Shown here: positions 34,141 through 43,134 of the stretch, piece after piece
Layout: every line of letters begins with the position of its first letter
Numbering within the stretch: the first letter of the stretch is position 1
From: Clostridium rectalis
GTDB lineage: Bacteria > Bacillota > Clostridia > Clostridiales > Clostridiaceae
Direction of reading: 5' to 3'
Assembly (NCBI RefSeq): GCF_900626095.1
Contig: NZ_UYZZ01000001.1
Location: 372,001-436,000, forward strand
Length of the DNA stretch: 64,000 nt
Program-made: the position numbers and the translations under genes
The notes under the pieces: model-generated
Told to the model about the DNA's origin: nothing
Seen by the model: only the letters and a program-made list of their open reading frames with translations
Database searches by the model: none

Positions 34141-35841
34141 ATGCTTCTTCAGTTAAATATAAAAAACTTTGCATTAATAGAAGAATTAAGTATTTCCTTC
34201 GAAAAAGGATTTAATATCCTTACTGGTGAAACTGGTGCAGGGAAATCTATATTAATAGATGCAATTAACTATGTATTGGGTGGAAAATTTAATAAGGATC
34301 TTATAAGAACAGGAAAAGATAAGACCTTTGTAGAAGCTATTTTTACATTAGAAAATGAAAAGACAAAAGAAGAACTTATAAATAAGGGAATAGAATATGA
34401 AGATTATATAATAATAAGTAGAGAGACTTTTCAAAGTGGAAAGAGTATAACTAAAATTAATGGAAGAACTATACTTTTATCAGCTCTAAAATCTATAACG
34501 GAAACTTTACTAGATATACATGGTCAACATGAAAATCAAAATTTATTAAATACCTCTAAACATTTAATGTATTTAGATTATTTTGGAGAAGCTAGTATAA
34601 AAAAAGAATTAGAAGAATACAGGAAATGTTATAATGATTTAAAAAAAATAGAAAAAAAAATATTGGAATTGTCAGGAAATGATGGTGAAAGAGAAAAGTT
34701 AATAGACTTTTTAAAGTTTCAAATAGATGAAATAAATAATGCAAAATTAAAAATTGAAGAAGAAGAAGAGTTAAATGAAAAATTTAATATATTATCCAAT
34801 TCTGAAAAAATAAGCAAGGTTTTATCTTTAAGTTATGAAGTTTTATATAATGGAGAAGAAAGTACGCCATCTCTTTTAGATAGTATTTCTTACATATTAA
34901 AAGATTTAAGAACTGTTGAAAATCATATGGAAAAAATAGAATCTATTACAACTTCTTTGCAAGAAGTTTATTATATTATACAACAAATTACACAAGATGT
35001 GAGAAGTATAAAAGAAGATATATATTATGATGAAGATGAGCTTAACTTTATTAATAGTAGGCTATTTCAGCTAGCAGCATTAAAGAAAAAATATGCACCA
35101 GATATAAAAGGAATTATAGAATATAAAGATAAAATAGAAAAACAGTATGAAGATTTGTTACATAGCAGTGAAATAATAGAGAAGTTAAATAATAATAAGA
35201 AGGTAATATTAAAATCTTTAAAACTTAAAGCTTTGGATATTAATAAAATAAGGGTTAATGTTGCAAAAACTTTAGAAAAAAATATTAAAGAAGAGTTAAA
35301 TTATATAGGAATGGGAAAAAGTTCATTTAAAATACAGGTAAATTTTAATGAAGTTGATTTTAATGAAAATGGAATGGATACAGTTCAATTTTTAATAGCC
35401 ACTAATCCAGGAGAACCATTAAAACCTCTTGAAAAGGTGGTATCTGGAGGAGAACTTTCAAGAGTAATGTTAGCTTTAAAAACTGTGTTTGTAGATAAGG
35501 ACAAAATACCTTCTGTAATATTTGATGAAATAGATACAGGAATTAGTGGAAGAATTGCGCAAAGTGTAGCAGAAAAAATGTATGTAATATCAAATAAGCA
35601 TCAAGTTTTTTGTGTTACTCATCTTCCACAAATTGCAGCTATGTCAGACTATCATTATTTAATTAGCAAAAAAATATGTAAAAGTAAAACTTATACATTG
35701 GTAAAACAACTTTCTATTGAAGAAAAAGAAAAAGAAATAGGAAGAATGATTAGTGGAACAGAAATGACTGAACTAACTTTAAAGAATGCTCAAGAAATGG
35801 TAAAGATGGCGGAACATAAAAAACATGAACTTATAAGTTAA
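34141..35841 (+). CDS. recN: DNA repair protein RecN
   Basis: SMC-like ATPase that acts early in double-strand break repair. Walker A GETGAGKSIL is at about residues 31-40, a long coiled-coil middle follows, and the C-terminal half has the signature VVSGGELSRVMLALK and Walker B SVIFDEIDTGISG. DIHGQHENQNLL is also conserved. The length of 566 residues is full size. GGTGGATTATA precedes the ATG. A strong terminator follows. Confidence 0.96.
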   Translation: MLLQLNIKNFALIEELSISFEKGFNILTGETGAGKSILIDAINYVLGGKFNKDLIRTGKDKTFVEAIFTLENEKTKEELINKGIEYEDYIIISRETFQSGKSITKINGRTILLSALKSITETLLDIHGQHENQNLLNTSKHLMYLDYFGEASIKKELEEYRKCYNDLKKIEKKILELSGNDGEREKLIDFLKFQIDEINNAKLKIEEEEELNEKFNILSNSEKISKVLSLSYEVLYNGEESTPSLLDSISYILKDLRTVENHMEKIESITTSLQEVYYIIQQITQDVRSIKEDIYYDEDELNFINSRLFQLAALKKKYAPDIKGIIEYKDKIEKQYEDLLHSSEIIEKLNNNKKVILKSLKLKALDINKIRVNVAKTLEKNIKEELNYIGMGKSSFKIQVNFNEVDFNENGMDTVQFLIATNPGEPLKPLEKVVSGGELSRVMLALKTVFVDKDKIPSVIFDEIDTGISGRIAQSVAEKMYVISNKHQVFCVTHLPQIAAMSDYHYLISKKICKSKTYTLVKQLSIEEKEKEIGRMISGTEMTELTLKNAQEMVKMAEHKKHELIS

Positions 35842-35908
35842 AATTTTGTATAATTTTTTTAAAATTACTTTAAATAAAATTTGATACAAAAAGATATATT
35901 TTTTTATT

Positions 35909-35949
35909 AAAAAGGTTACAATATAACTATTATTGTAACCTTTTTTTTG
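35909..35949 (+). terminator. terminator after recN
   Basis: AAAAAGGTTACAAT pairs with ATTGTAACCTTTTT, followed by a run of T to 35948. It closes the long tlyA-recN stretch. Confidence 0.85.
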
Positions 35950-35969
35950 TCTCATTGTTATAAATTTAG

Positions 35970-35999
35970 TTTATACAAGTAATAGTTGACTACATATAC
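35970..35999 (+). promoter_or_regulatory. candidate forespore (sigma-G-like) promoter of spoIVB
   Basis: TTTATA at 35970-35975 and CATATAC at 35993-35999 are spaced by 17 bases. Sigma-G -10 elements read CATAnTA. A second -10-like CATAATA lies at 36013-36019. Sigma-G control of spoIVB is known in B. subtilis. The match here is partial. Confidence 0.4.
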
Positions 36000-36075
36000 A
36001 AAGATATCACAGCATAATAAAACTTTTAAAAGGGCAACTTAAATGTATACAAAAGAGCAAACAGGAGGTATAAAC

Positions 36076-37287
36076 ATGAAAAAAATAAAAAATAAAATAT
36101 TTTGTTCTTTTATAATATCCATCCTGTTAATTACAGTAGTTGCCTATTATAAAGCATATAATGTACCAACTACAATATTTTTAAGAGAAGGTCAAAATTT
36201 TGAATCAAATAAATTTGTAAAATTAATAGAGGATGATAGTATAAAAACATCTCAGGGTATAAGTGGAAATGAAAAAAGCGCAAATGTTAGCTTACTAGGG
36301 TTACTTAAAATAAAGTCTGTATCTATAAAATCTATTCCAAAAGATCTTTCTGTATATCCTGGAGGGCAACCAATAGGAGTAAAGTTAAATACAAGAGGAG
36401 TTTTAGTAGTAGCACTTTCGGATTTGGAAACAGAAGAAGGTAAAGTGCCAAGTCCAGCAATAGATTCTGGTATTCAAATTGGAGATAGTATAGTAAAAGT
36501 CAACAATACAAAAATAAACAGCTCCGAAAAGTTGGCTTCCGAAATAAGTAGTAGTAAAGGAGAAGAAATACAATTAGTAATAGAAAGAAAAAATAATACA
36601 TTAAATACAAAAATAAAACCAATAAAATGTTCAGACAGCAATTATAAAATAGGACTTTGGGTAAGAGACTCTACAGCTGGAGTTGGAACATTAACTTTCT
36701 ATGATGAAAATTCTAAGATATTTGGTGCTTTAGGTCATCCTATAACAGATGTAGATACAGGAACTATATTAAATGTTAATTCTGGTCAAATAGTACAGTC
36801 TTCTATAGTATCTGTTAGAAAGGGGCAAAAAGGTACTCCTGGTGAATTAAAAGGAATTTTCATAGATGAAGATGTAGTATTAGGTGAAATTTTTAAAAAT
36901 ACTCAATGTGGAATATTTGGAAAATCTAATATGGATATAAATAATAAAGCAAATAAAAAAATGAAGTTGGCACTAAGAAATGAAATAAAAGAAGGACCAG
37001 CTCAAATACTTAGTACAATTGACGGAAATGAGCCTAAGCTGTATAATATATTGGTAGAGAAATTATTACCACAAAGTTCACCTGGTCCCAAAAGTATGAT
37101 AATTAAAGTTATAGATAAAGAATTATTAGCAAAAACAGGTGGAATTGTCCAGGGAATGAGTGGAAGCCCAATTATACAAGACAATAAAATAATTGGTGCA
37201 GTCACGCATGTTCTTATAAATAAACCAGATACAGGATATGGAATTTATATTGAGTGGATGTTAAAAGATGGAGAAGTAATAAAATAA
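36076..37287 (+). CDS. spoIVB: SpoIVB serine peptidase
   Basis: Forespore-secreted S55 protease that triggers pro-sigma-K processing in the mother cell. An N-terminal signal/membrane segment (about 10-28) is followed by a PDZ domain (about 95-185, GIQIGDSIVKVNN) and the S55 catalytic domain. The catalytic His is in GALGHPITDVDTG and the catalytic Ser in QGMSGSPII. I chose ATG 36076 behind AGGAGG, giving about 403 residues. It lies directly before spo0A, the standard order recN-spoIVB-spo0A. Confidence 0.96.
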   Translation: MKKIKNKIFCSFIISILLITVVAYYKAYNVPTTIFLREGQNFESNKFVKLIEDDSIKTSQGISGNEKSANVSLLGLLKIKSVSIKSIPKDLSVYPGGQPIGVKLNTRGVLVVALSDLETEEGKVPSPAIDSGIQIGDSIVKVNNTKINSSEKLASEISSSKGEEIQLVIERKNNTLNTKIKPIKCSDSNYKIGLWVRDSTAGVGTLTFYDENSKIFGALGHPITDVDTGTILNVNSGQIVQSSIVSVRKGQKGTPGELKGIFIDEDVVLGEIFKNTQCGIFGKSNMDINNKANKKMKLALRNEIKEGPAQILSTIDGNEPKLYNILVEKLLPQSSPGPKSMIIKVIDKELLAKTGGIVQGMSGSPIIQDNKIIGAVTHVLINKPDTGYGIYIEWMLKDGEVIK

Positions 37288-37388
37288 AACTAAGTAAAAT
37301 AAAAGTGAAGTAAAATAATGTTTAAAATTTTTAATAAATGACTAAGATTATAATATAATGAGATTATTTTTACTAAACTGTATCCTTG

Positions 37389-37425
37389 TAGATAGCAGTA
37401 ATATGATTGCTATCTATTATTTTAT
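37389..37425 (+). terminator. terminator of spoIVB
   Basis: TAGATAGCA pairs with TGCTATCTA (37389-37397 with 37408-37416), followed by TTATTTTAT. It separates spoIVB from the spo0A promoter. Confidence 0.65.
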
Positions 37426-37455
37426 ATTGTTATGAAAAAATTTTCTTATTAAAGA

Positions 37456-37482
37456 AGGAATTCTCATTCTTTTGTCGAAATT
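37456..37482 (+). promoter_or_regulatory. sigma-H-like promoter with overlapping 0A box of spo0A
   Basis: AGGAATT at 37456-37462 fits the sigma-H -35, and GTCGAAA at 37474-37480 fits RnnGAAT at six of seven positions with an 11-base spacer. TGTCGAA at 37473-37479 is an exact 0A-box core and overlaps the -10. This suggests that Spo0A controls its own gene at a sigma-H promoter, as known in Bacillus. Confidence 0.65.
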
Positions 37483-37530
37483 ATTAATTGCTAAGATATG
37501 GGAATTAATATGTAAAGGGGAGTAGTTATT

Positions 37531-38343
37531 ATGGAAGACTCAAAAATAAGTGTTGTTATTGCGGACGATAATAAGGAATTTTGTAATATTTTAAACGATT
37601 ATTTACTAAACCAAAGAGACATCGTAGTAGTTGGAGTAGCTAAAGATGGAGTGGAAGCATTAAAACTAATAGAGGACAAAAAACCAGATTTAGTTGTTTT
37701 GGATATAATTATGCCTCATCTTGATGGTTTAGGAGTATTAGAAAAGTTAAATGGCATGGATATAGAACCAATGCCAAGAATCATAGTATTATCGGCTGTA
37801 GGACAGGATAAAATAACTCAAAGAGCAATAACTTTAGGTGCGGATTATTATGTAGTAAAACCATTTGATATGGATGTATTTACAAAAAGAATTAGGCAAA
37901 TGTTTAATAATACAATATCAAGTGATGAAGTTAAAAGAACAGTACCTATAATTGAAAGTGGAGAAATTAGAGTAAATAGAAATGAACCTATAGACTTAGA
38001 AGCGGAAATTACCAACATAATACACGAAATAGGTGTACCAGCTCATATTAAAGGTTATATGTATTTAAGAGAAGCAATAACTATGGTAGTAAATGATATG
38101 GAATTGCTATCTGCTGTAACAAAGGAATTATATCCATCTATAGCTAAAAAGTATAATACAACCGCTAGTCGTGTGGAAAGGGCTATAAGACACGCTATAG
38201 AAGTAGCGTGGTCTAGAGGACAAGTAGATACAATAAACAGGATATTTGGCTATACGATACATAATGATAAGGGTAAGCCAACTAATTCTGAGTTCATTGC
38301 TATGGTAGCTGATAAGTTAAGATTAAAAAATAGAGTTAGCTAG
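37531..38343 (+). CDS. spo0A: sporulation master regulator Spo0A
   Basis: Response regulator that commits cells to sporulation. The receiver domain (about 1-125) has acidic pocket Asp12/Asp13, phospho-acceptor Asp58 in [12 protein letters not shown], and the conserved Lys in YVVKPFD. The C-terminal Spo0A DNA-binding domain has [18 protein letters not shown] as recognition region, and [19 protein letters not shown] near the end. Length 270 fits. AAAGGGGAG precedes the ATG. A very strong terminator follows about 90 bases after the stop. Confidence 0.98.
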   Translation: MEDSKISVVIADDNKEFCNILNDYLLNQRDIVVVGVAKDGVEALKLIEDKKPDLVVLDIIMPHLDGLGVLEKLNGMDIEPMPRIIVLSAVGQDKITQRAITLGADYYVVKPFDMDVFTKRIRQMFNNTISSDEVKRTVPIIESGEIRVNRNEPIDLEAEITNIIHEIGVPAHIKGYMYLREAITMVVNDMELLSAVTKELYPSIAKKYNTTASRVERAIRHAIEVAWSRGQVDTINRIFGYTIHNDKGKPTNSEFIAMVADKLRLKNRVS

Positions 38344-38429
38344 GATAGTAATATATGCTTTACGGTGTATATACACTATACGGATAGACCAACTGATAAC
38401 TTTTTAAATTAAATAATATATTAAATTTT

Positions 38430-38480
38430 AAAAGACACTTTTGTATCAGGATTTTTCTTGATACAAAAGTGTCTTTTGTT
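38430..38480 (+). terminator. strong terminator after spo0A
   Basis: A 19-bp perfect stem (38430-38448 with 38459-38477) ends in CTTTTGTTTTG. It is one of the longest hairpins in the window. Confidence 0.9.
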
Positions 38481-39232
38481 TTGTCTTGAATAATAAAAAT
38501 TTACTACTATATTTGTGCCAAAGGTTTTGGAATAAGAATTTGTATATCAATTCTTTAGTTATATGGTGTTATTGCTATAGTATATTCAGCAATAGGAGAT
38601 ATAACAAAAAAATTATTAATAAAGATGATATATAATATAAAATTGAAGAGTGATATATTTGAATGTTATTATATAAAAAGTGGATTATAATAAATCATAT
38701 ATATTAGTTAATAGTATCTTGTAGAAATATAATAAAAAAGAACTAAGATAAGATATGTTGATATTGCGGTAATAGTTTGTATTAATGGAAAATTATTTAT
38801 AATAATTGAGATGGAATATAATCACATGATATTCCTTTAATAGTAATTTTTTTATAAATTAATTTTTAAATAGAATCTCTATATTATTTTTATTAAATAG
38901 TTTTTTAATCGTTATATTTCTCCTTATGTAAATTAATTTTTATTCTATTATACATAAAAGTATCTTATGGAATAGACTTTTTTATAGTGACTTTCCTATA
39001 GAGTAGATTTTATTTAAATTTAGTCTTTTAAAATTAGTTCTATTAAAATGATTTAATCTTCACAGGAATGATGAATTTTTTAGGAGAACAATTTTTTGAA
39101 GATAGAGTTACTTCTATATTGGCATCAGGGTTAACCAAATATATATATTTAAAATTTAATTGTTAAAAAGCACCTTTTATCTATATGTTTAAGATTTAAT
39201 ATACAAAAGGTAATATTATTTTCATGAAAAAA
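38481..39232. other. gene-poor AT-rich interval, possibly decayed DNA
   Basis: About 750 bases between the spo0A terminator and the dinB operon. I see no gene with a ribosome site. Short open stretches exist, for example a membrane-protein-like one near 38565-38690 that has no start codon and ends in a stop, and a 32-codon frame from ATG 39068. They may be remnants of a lost gene. No repeat or RNA family was recognised. Confidence 0.5.
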
Positions 39233-39496
39233 TTAAATTTTCCATAATATCCATTTACATGAGTTTATTTCATATTTAATTTCGTAAAGTTTTTCAATTC
39301 CATTAATGTAACTTTTACACCTATATACAAGCATAGGATTACCGGCTAGATGTTCTTTATCTCTAATTAAAATATCATTAATTTTAATGATAGTAAAACT
39401 TTCGTCTTTATTTTTAAATCTAAAACGAACGGGAGTAGGTATTCCATTTTCGTCAAACCAAACAACCATTTGAACTATTTTATTAAGGATTTTCAT
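39233..39496 (-). CDS. small protein co-transcribed with dinB, unknown function
   Basis: An 87-residue protein beginning MKILNKIVQMVVWFDENGIPTPVRFRF-like, with Lys/Ile-rich strands and a C-terminal IKYEINSCKWILWKI. I do not know a named family, but small proteins of this shape recur next to Y-family polymerase genes in clostridia (from memory). It starts 20 bases after the dinB stop, same strand, so it is the second gene of that operon and would be SOS-induced with it. It may modulate the polymerase; that is inference. Confidence 0.72.
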   Translation of the reverse strand: MKILNKIVQMVVWFDENGIPTPVRFRFKNKDESFTIIKINDILIRDKEHLAGNPMLVYRCKSYINGIEKLYEIKYEINSCKWILWKI

Positions 39497-39516
39497 AATT
39501 TAAAATCACACTCCAT

Positions 39517-40779
39517 TTATAATTTGCTATTCATAATAGGATAATCAAAATCCCCAACTCCACCAGACATATGATAAATTCCTGAATTAATAAAACAAGA
39601 ACGTTTAATTGCAGTAGCACCATATTTTTGTCTTATTTTATCAATTGTTGAATCAATAGATTTTTGTTTTTCAATACTTTTATTTTCAAATAATGAATAT
39701 TGACAAAAATCATTACTATATAAATCAGCTACATGAATTCCTAAATGTCTAATAGGATTACCTTGCCAATACTCATCAAAGAGTTTATAAGTGACTTCAG
39801 CAATTTTTTGTGTAGAGTCTGTGGCAATATATAATTTTTGTTGGTGAGAATAGAAATTAAAATCATTTTCTTTTATATTAACTGATATTACTCTACAACA
39901 ATTATTTGATTGTCTTAAGCGTGATGCTACACGCTCACATAAAGACAATAAGATTATATGTGCAGTTTGTTTATCAGTAACATCAAAGGGGATAGTTGTG
40001 CTATTACCCATACTTTTTATATTAATATGATTATTTTTTTTTACTTCTGAGTTATCTATTCCATTTGCATAATTCCAAAGCATGACACCATGACTTTTTA
40101 AATGGTTTTTAAGAATTTCCACATCATAGTTTGCCAAATCTCCAATAGAGAATATATTTAATTTATGAAGTTTAAGTAATGTAGCTTTACCTACCCCAAA
40201 CAAGTTTTCCACGGGAAGTTTCCACATTTTGGATTCAATTTCATGAGGAAATAGAGTAGTAATTGCATCAGGTTTTTTCATATCTGATGCAACTTTAGCC
40301 AAAAGTTTGTTACTGGATATACCTATGCTTACAGTGAATCCTAGATTGTTTTTAATTTTATCTTTAATTTCATAGGCTAGTTTAATATAATTAGGGTAAT
40401 GATTCTTCATATCTGTGAAGTCCAGCCAACTTTCATCAATGGAAAAACGTTGAACTATAGGAGTATAGTTTTCAAAGAGTTTATGCATTGCATTACTACA
40501 TTTAATATATAGATCATATTTAGGTGGCACTATAATTAGATTAGTACATTTATTTTTAGCAGAATACAAAGGTTCACCTGTTTTTATATCAAACTTTTTT
40601 GCAGGAATACTTTTGGTTAATACGATACCATGTCGTAATTTTTCATTGCCACCTACAACTGAAGGAATCTTTCTTAGATCAGTAAGCTCTCCATGTTGTA
40701 ATCTGTAAGCTGCCTCCCAACTTAAGTAAGCAGAATTAACATCTATATGAAATATTAATCTTTTAGAATTATTTTTCAT
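39517..40779 (-). CDS. dinB: Y-family DNA polymerase (DinB/UmuC type)
   Basis: Error-prone translesion polymerase, 420 residues. The first metal Asp is in FHIDVNSAYLSWEA, and the second catalytic motif is RFSIDESWLDF. SIGISSNKLLAKVASDMKKPD and LFGVGKATLLKLHKL (HhH region) are family blocks. The little-finger domain occupies about 240-350, and the tail may hold a clamp-binding motif (QYSLFE). A promoter with a LexA box lies upstream. Assignment between DinB and UmuC subgroups is not certain. Confidence 0.92.
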   Translation of the reverse strand: MKNNSKRLIFHIDVNSAYLSWEAAYRLQHGELTDLRKIPSVVGGNEKLRHGIVLTKSIPAKKFDIKTGEPLYSAKNKCTNLIIVPPKYDLYIKCSNAMHKLFENYTPIVQRFSIDESWLDFTDMKNHYPNYIKLAYEIKDKIKNNLGFTVSIGISSNKLLAKVASDMKKPDAITTLFPHEIESKMWKLPVENLFGVGKATLLKLHKLNIFSIGDLANYDVEILKNHLKSHGVMLWNYANGIDNSEVKKNNHINIKSMGNSTTIPFDVTDKQTAHIILLSLCERVASRLRQSNNCCRVISVNIKENDFNFYSHQQKLYIATDSTQKIAEVTYKLFDEYWQGNPIRHLGIHVADLYSNDFCQYSLFENKSIEKQKSIDSTIDKIRQKYGATAIKRSCFINSGIYHMSGGVGDFDYPIMNSKL

Positions 40780-40812
40780 TGTTTATCTTCCTTTGCCAAT
40801 TAGTATATCCAT

Positions 40813-40841
40813 ATTATACGGAACATATGTTCTTGTGTAAA
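40813..40841 (-). promoter_or_regulatory. SOS-controlled promoter of the dinB operon (LexA box in spacer)
   Basis: Read on the minus strand, TTTACA (40836-40841) and TATAAT (40813-40818) are spaced by exactly 17 bases. The palindrome GAACATATGTTC (40821-40832) sits inside the spacer and fits the Gram-positive LexA box (GAACnnnnGTTC core). LexA bound there would block polymerase, so DNA damage should induce dinB and the 87-residue gene. Confidence 0.8.
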
Positions 40842-41317
40842 GTGGTATTTTATTGAATATTTTTATCTGTGAAATCTTTAGTTTTAAAAGAATCATAATA
40901 TAGTTATGAAAATAAGAATGGGTAATAATCACATTGGTATATTGTTGAAGAAAGCAGAAAAAGCCATAACACTAAAAATAGTGATACAGCTTTTAAAAAT
41001 AATATTGTGGAGGTTGCTTATAAATATGCTATCATGTTATTTTCAAAATAGGAGTTAAGAGGAATATAAACTATGATATTTCTAGTTACTATTAGTATGT
41101 TCTAATTATACTTTTTTATACTATTAATTAAACTTTCATATGATATGTTTGTTATTATAAATATAATGAAGATGAGGTATTATGTTTAATAGAATTAAAA
41201 TTGTTGTTTAAAATATAATATTTATATAATTTTAATGTATAATCATATTTTCTAATAAAAATAAAAATTAGTGAGATAATATATTATTGATGATATACTT
41301 ACACAAAGGAGAGGGAA
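40842..41317. other. intergenic interval between the dinB promoter and the deacetylase gene
   Basis: About 480 AT-rich bases. I see no gene. An imperfect inverted repeat at 40959-40994 (AAAAGC... with ...GCTTTT) could be a weak terminator. AAAGGAGAGGG before 41318 is the ribosome site of the next gene. With the interval at 38481-39232 it makes the dinB operon an isolated unit. Confidence 0.5.
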
Positions 41318-42043
41318 ATGAGAAAATTTTTAATTAAAATTTGTATAATTTTTATTTTTATATGTTCTTTATTTATAACCAATGTGTATGGTTTTGATAA
41401 AAAAATAGAAGCTATAGACGATTCAAAGGATAGTAAAATAATATATTTAACATTTGATGATGGACCTAGTTGTAATACTGGTAGTATATTAAATACACTA
41501 AAAACATATGATGTTAAGGCTACATTTTTTCTTATAGGAAACCAGATTCAGGGACAAGAAGCTATAGTTAAAAGAATTGTAAATGAAGGACATAGCGTTG
41601 GACTGCATAGCTATACTCATAAAACTAAAAGTATATATTCTAATAATGAAAGATTTATTGATGAAATGTTAAAATGTCAAGATGAAATTTATAGAGTAAC
41701 AGGTGTTAAAACAAATATAATTAGGTTTCCCTGTGGGAGCGCTAAAAGACTAAATAGTGGATTTAAGGAAAAATTAGAGTACCAAGGTTTTAAAATATAT
41801 GATTGGAATATTGACTCAGGAGATGGAATAAAACCTAAAACTGCCCCAGATAGGTTGTTTAAACGTTCTATCGAAAATAAAATGGGGAAAAATCCTGTAA
41901 TATTGCTTATGCATTGTGATTATTGTCAAAAAAATACTTGTAAGGCGTTACCTAAAGTAATTAAATTCTACAAGGATAAAGGATATGAATTCAAAGTAAT
42001 AGATAAATCAACTCCTGAATATTATTTTCCATTTAAAAAATAA
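41318..42043 (+). CDS. secreted or membrane-anchored polysaccharide deacetylase
   Basis: NodB-family deacetylase, 241 residues. An N-terminal hydrophobic segment (about 3-24) acts as signal or anchor. Motifs are TFDDGP (catalytic and metal Asp), HSVGLHSYTH (metal His pair), RFPCGSAKR (Arg loop, with Cys where others have Pro-Gly), DWNIDSGDG, and VILLMH (catalytic His). The family deacetylates peptidoglycan or other N-acetyl sugars; the substrate is unknown. AAAGGAGAGGG precedes the ATG. A terminator follows at once. Confidence 0.9.
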   Translation: MRKFLIKICIIFIFICSLFITNVYGFDKKIEAIDDSKDSKIIYLTFDDGPSCNTGSILNTLKTYDVKATFFLIGNQIQGQEAIVKRIVNEGHSVGLHSYTHKTKSIYSNNERFIDEMLKCQDEIYRVTGVKTNIIRFPCGSAKRLNSGFKEKLEYQGFKIYDWNIDSGDGIKPKTAPDRLFKRSIENKMGKNPVILLMHCDYCQKNTCKALPKVIKFYKDKGYEFKVIDKSTPEYYFPFKK

Positions 42044-42052
42044 TATGCTTGT

Positions 42053-42094
42053 AAAATCTTTAGTTTATATAATTAGTGCACTAAAGATTTTTTC
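42053..42094 (+). terminator. terminator of the deacetylase gene
   Basis: AAAATCTTTAGT pairs with ACTAAAGATTTT (42053-42064 with 42080-42091) around a 15-base loop, followed by a T-run. Confidence 0.7.
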
Positions 42095-42330
42095 TTTAAT
42101 TAATTTTTAAGAAAATTTAAAATATTTATCTGTTTTAAGTACATATTTTTTAGAATTTGCATATAATATTAATATAAATTGTTAAAAATTTAATTAGCAA
42201 TACATAGGATAAACTTTCTAACAGCTCATCAGAAAAATAAAAATATTTAGAAAATATTTTTATTTTAGCAGGAATTTTTTCATTTTTATAGAAAGTATAA
42301 TTATAGAAAATAAAGAGAGGGGTATAAGTC

Positions 42331-42507
42331 ATGGATGAAAATTTATTAAAATTATTGGAAAATATATCTTATAGTTTAAAAGACATTGATAAAAAATTAT
42401 CAAAAATGGAGGAAGAAAACCAGGGAGAAGATAGTTATTTAATTAACAATAAAAATTATAGTAATAACATTTTTTCTAATTCCATAGATATAGAAGATGT
42501 TTTATAA
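42331..42507 (+). CDS. small acidic/helical protein, 58 residues, unknown function
   Basis: I do not recognise a family. AAAGAGAGGGG sits well before ATG 42331, and the frame runs to TAA 42505-42507, directly before a strong terminator. Residues about 4-35 form a likely coiled-coil helix (LLKLLENISYSLKDIDKKL), then a polar Asn-rich tail ending DIEDVL. There are no membrane segment and no Cys. Its own ribosome site and terminator make it a credible small gene. Confidence 0.62.
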   Translation: MDENLLKLLENISYSLKDIDKKLSKMEEENQGEDSYLINNKNYSNNIFSNSIDIEDVL

Positions 42508-42510
42508 AAG

Positions 42511-42556
42511 AAAACTTCCTCTATTAACTTTAAAGTTAATAGAGGAAGTTTTTTAT
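42511..42556. terminator. bidirectional terminator
   Basis: AAAACTTCCTCTATTAACT pairs with AGTTAATAGAGGAAGTTTT with a short loop and T-runs on both strands. It serves the 58-residue gene and the convergent YhcN-like gene. Confidence 0.85.
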
Positions 42557-42566
42557 GTTATAAATT

Positions 42567-43055
42567 TTAACTTGGTATAATTCTTCTAAATATCTCTTCT
42601 ATTTCATTTCCGAATTCTGACAAAGGTCTACCTTCTTTAATTCCATTACCTACATTAGTTATTCTGGTAATCACATCTGGATCTGCAGAAACAGCTACTG
42701 TTTTAATTTCTGTATCCGTTTCTTTTACTTTAGTATCCACTTTATTTTTTAAATCATCTGTTATTTTTCCCTCGGCATTATTCTCAATGTTGACACCTAC
42801 TAACGCTCTTTCTTCAGAAATAACTACATTAGCGGTTTTTATTCCTGGAATAGAAGCTACAGCAGTAGCAATTTTCTCTGCTCTTTGAGAGAGATTTTTA
42901 GTTTTTTCGTCCATTTGTTCTGTGCCTTTTTCCTGGGCTTGCTGTGTATTATTTTTGGACTCTTGTGCAGTTTTATTATTAGTTGAGCATGCCATTATAT
43001 TCAAAGAGAACGCACAAACTAATAATAAAGTCATAATAGAATATTTAAAATTCAT
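42567..43055 (-). CDS. YhcN/YlaJ-family sporulation lipoprotein
   Basis: About 162 residues. The signal peptide ends at NIMAC, giving a lipobox Cys at about residue 23, then a Gln/Lys-rich linker. The domain has AEKIATAVASIPGIKTANVVISEERALVGVNI, and VAVSADPDVITRI; both fit YhcN/YlaJ. I chose the start at 43055 behind AAAGAGGTGA; an upstream in-frame ATG at 43094 lacks a site. Members are in the forespore inner membrane. A sigma-G-like promoter lies upstream, divergent from spoIIM. Confidence 0.9.
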   Translation of the reverse strand: MNFKYSIMTLLLVCAFSLNIMACSTNNKTAQESKNNTQQAQEKGTEQMDEKTKNLSQRAEKIATAVASIPGIKTANVVISEERALVGVNIENNAEGKITDDLKNKVDTKVKETDTEIKTVAVSADPDVITRITNVGNGIKEGRPLSEFGNEIEEIFRRIIPS

Positions 43056-43073
43056 TTTTATCACCTCTTTATG

Positions 43074-43103
43074 TATTATGTGCAATTTTAACATTTTTAT
43101 AAA
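43074..43103 (-). promoter_or_regulatory. candidate sigma-G-like promoter of the YhcN-like gene
   Basis: On the minus strand, TTTATA (43098-43103) and CATAATA (43074-43080) have a 17-base spacer. The -10 matches the sigma-G CATAnTA perfectly. The same TTTATA-17-CATA arrangement occurs before spoIVB. Confidence 0.45.
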
Positions 43104-43134
43104 GTTTATTGAAAATTTATACTTAATATTTTAT

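Noticed and set aside
38362-38378. Palindrome GTGTATATACAC after spo0A.
   Set aside because: Short and without flanking promoter or gene start; the strong terminator follows about 55 bases later.
39068-39166. A 32-codon frame beginning MMNFLGEQFFEDRV.
   Set aside because: Only CACAGG upstream, no domain, no terminator; could be chance or a remnant.
40959-40994. Imperfect inverted repeat upstream of the deacetylase gene.
   Set aside because: Several mismatches and no T-run; not enough to call a terminator or operator.
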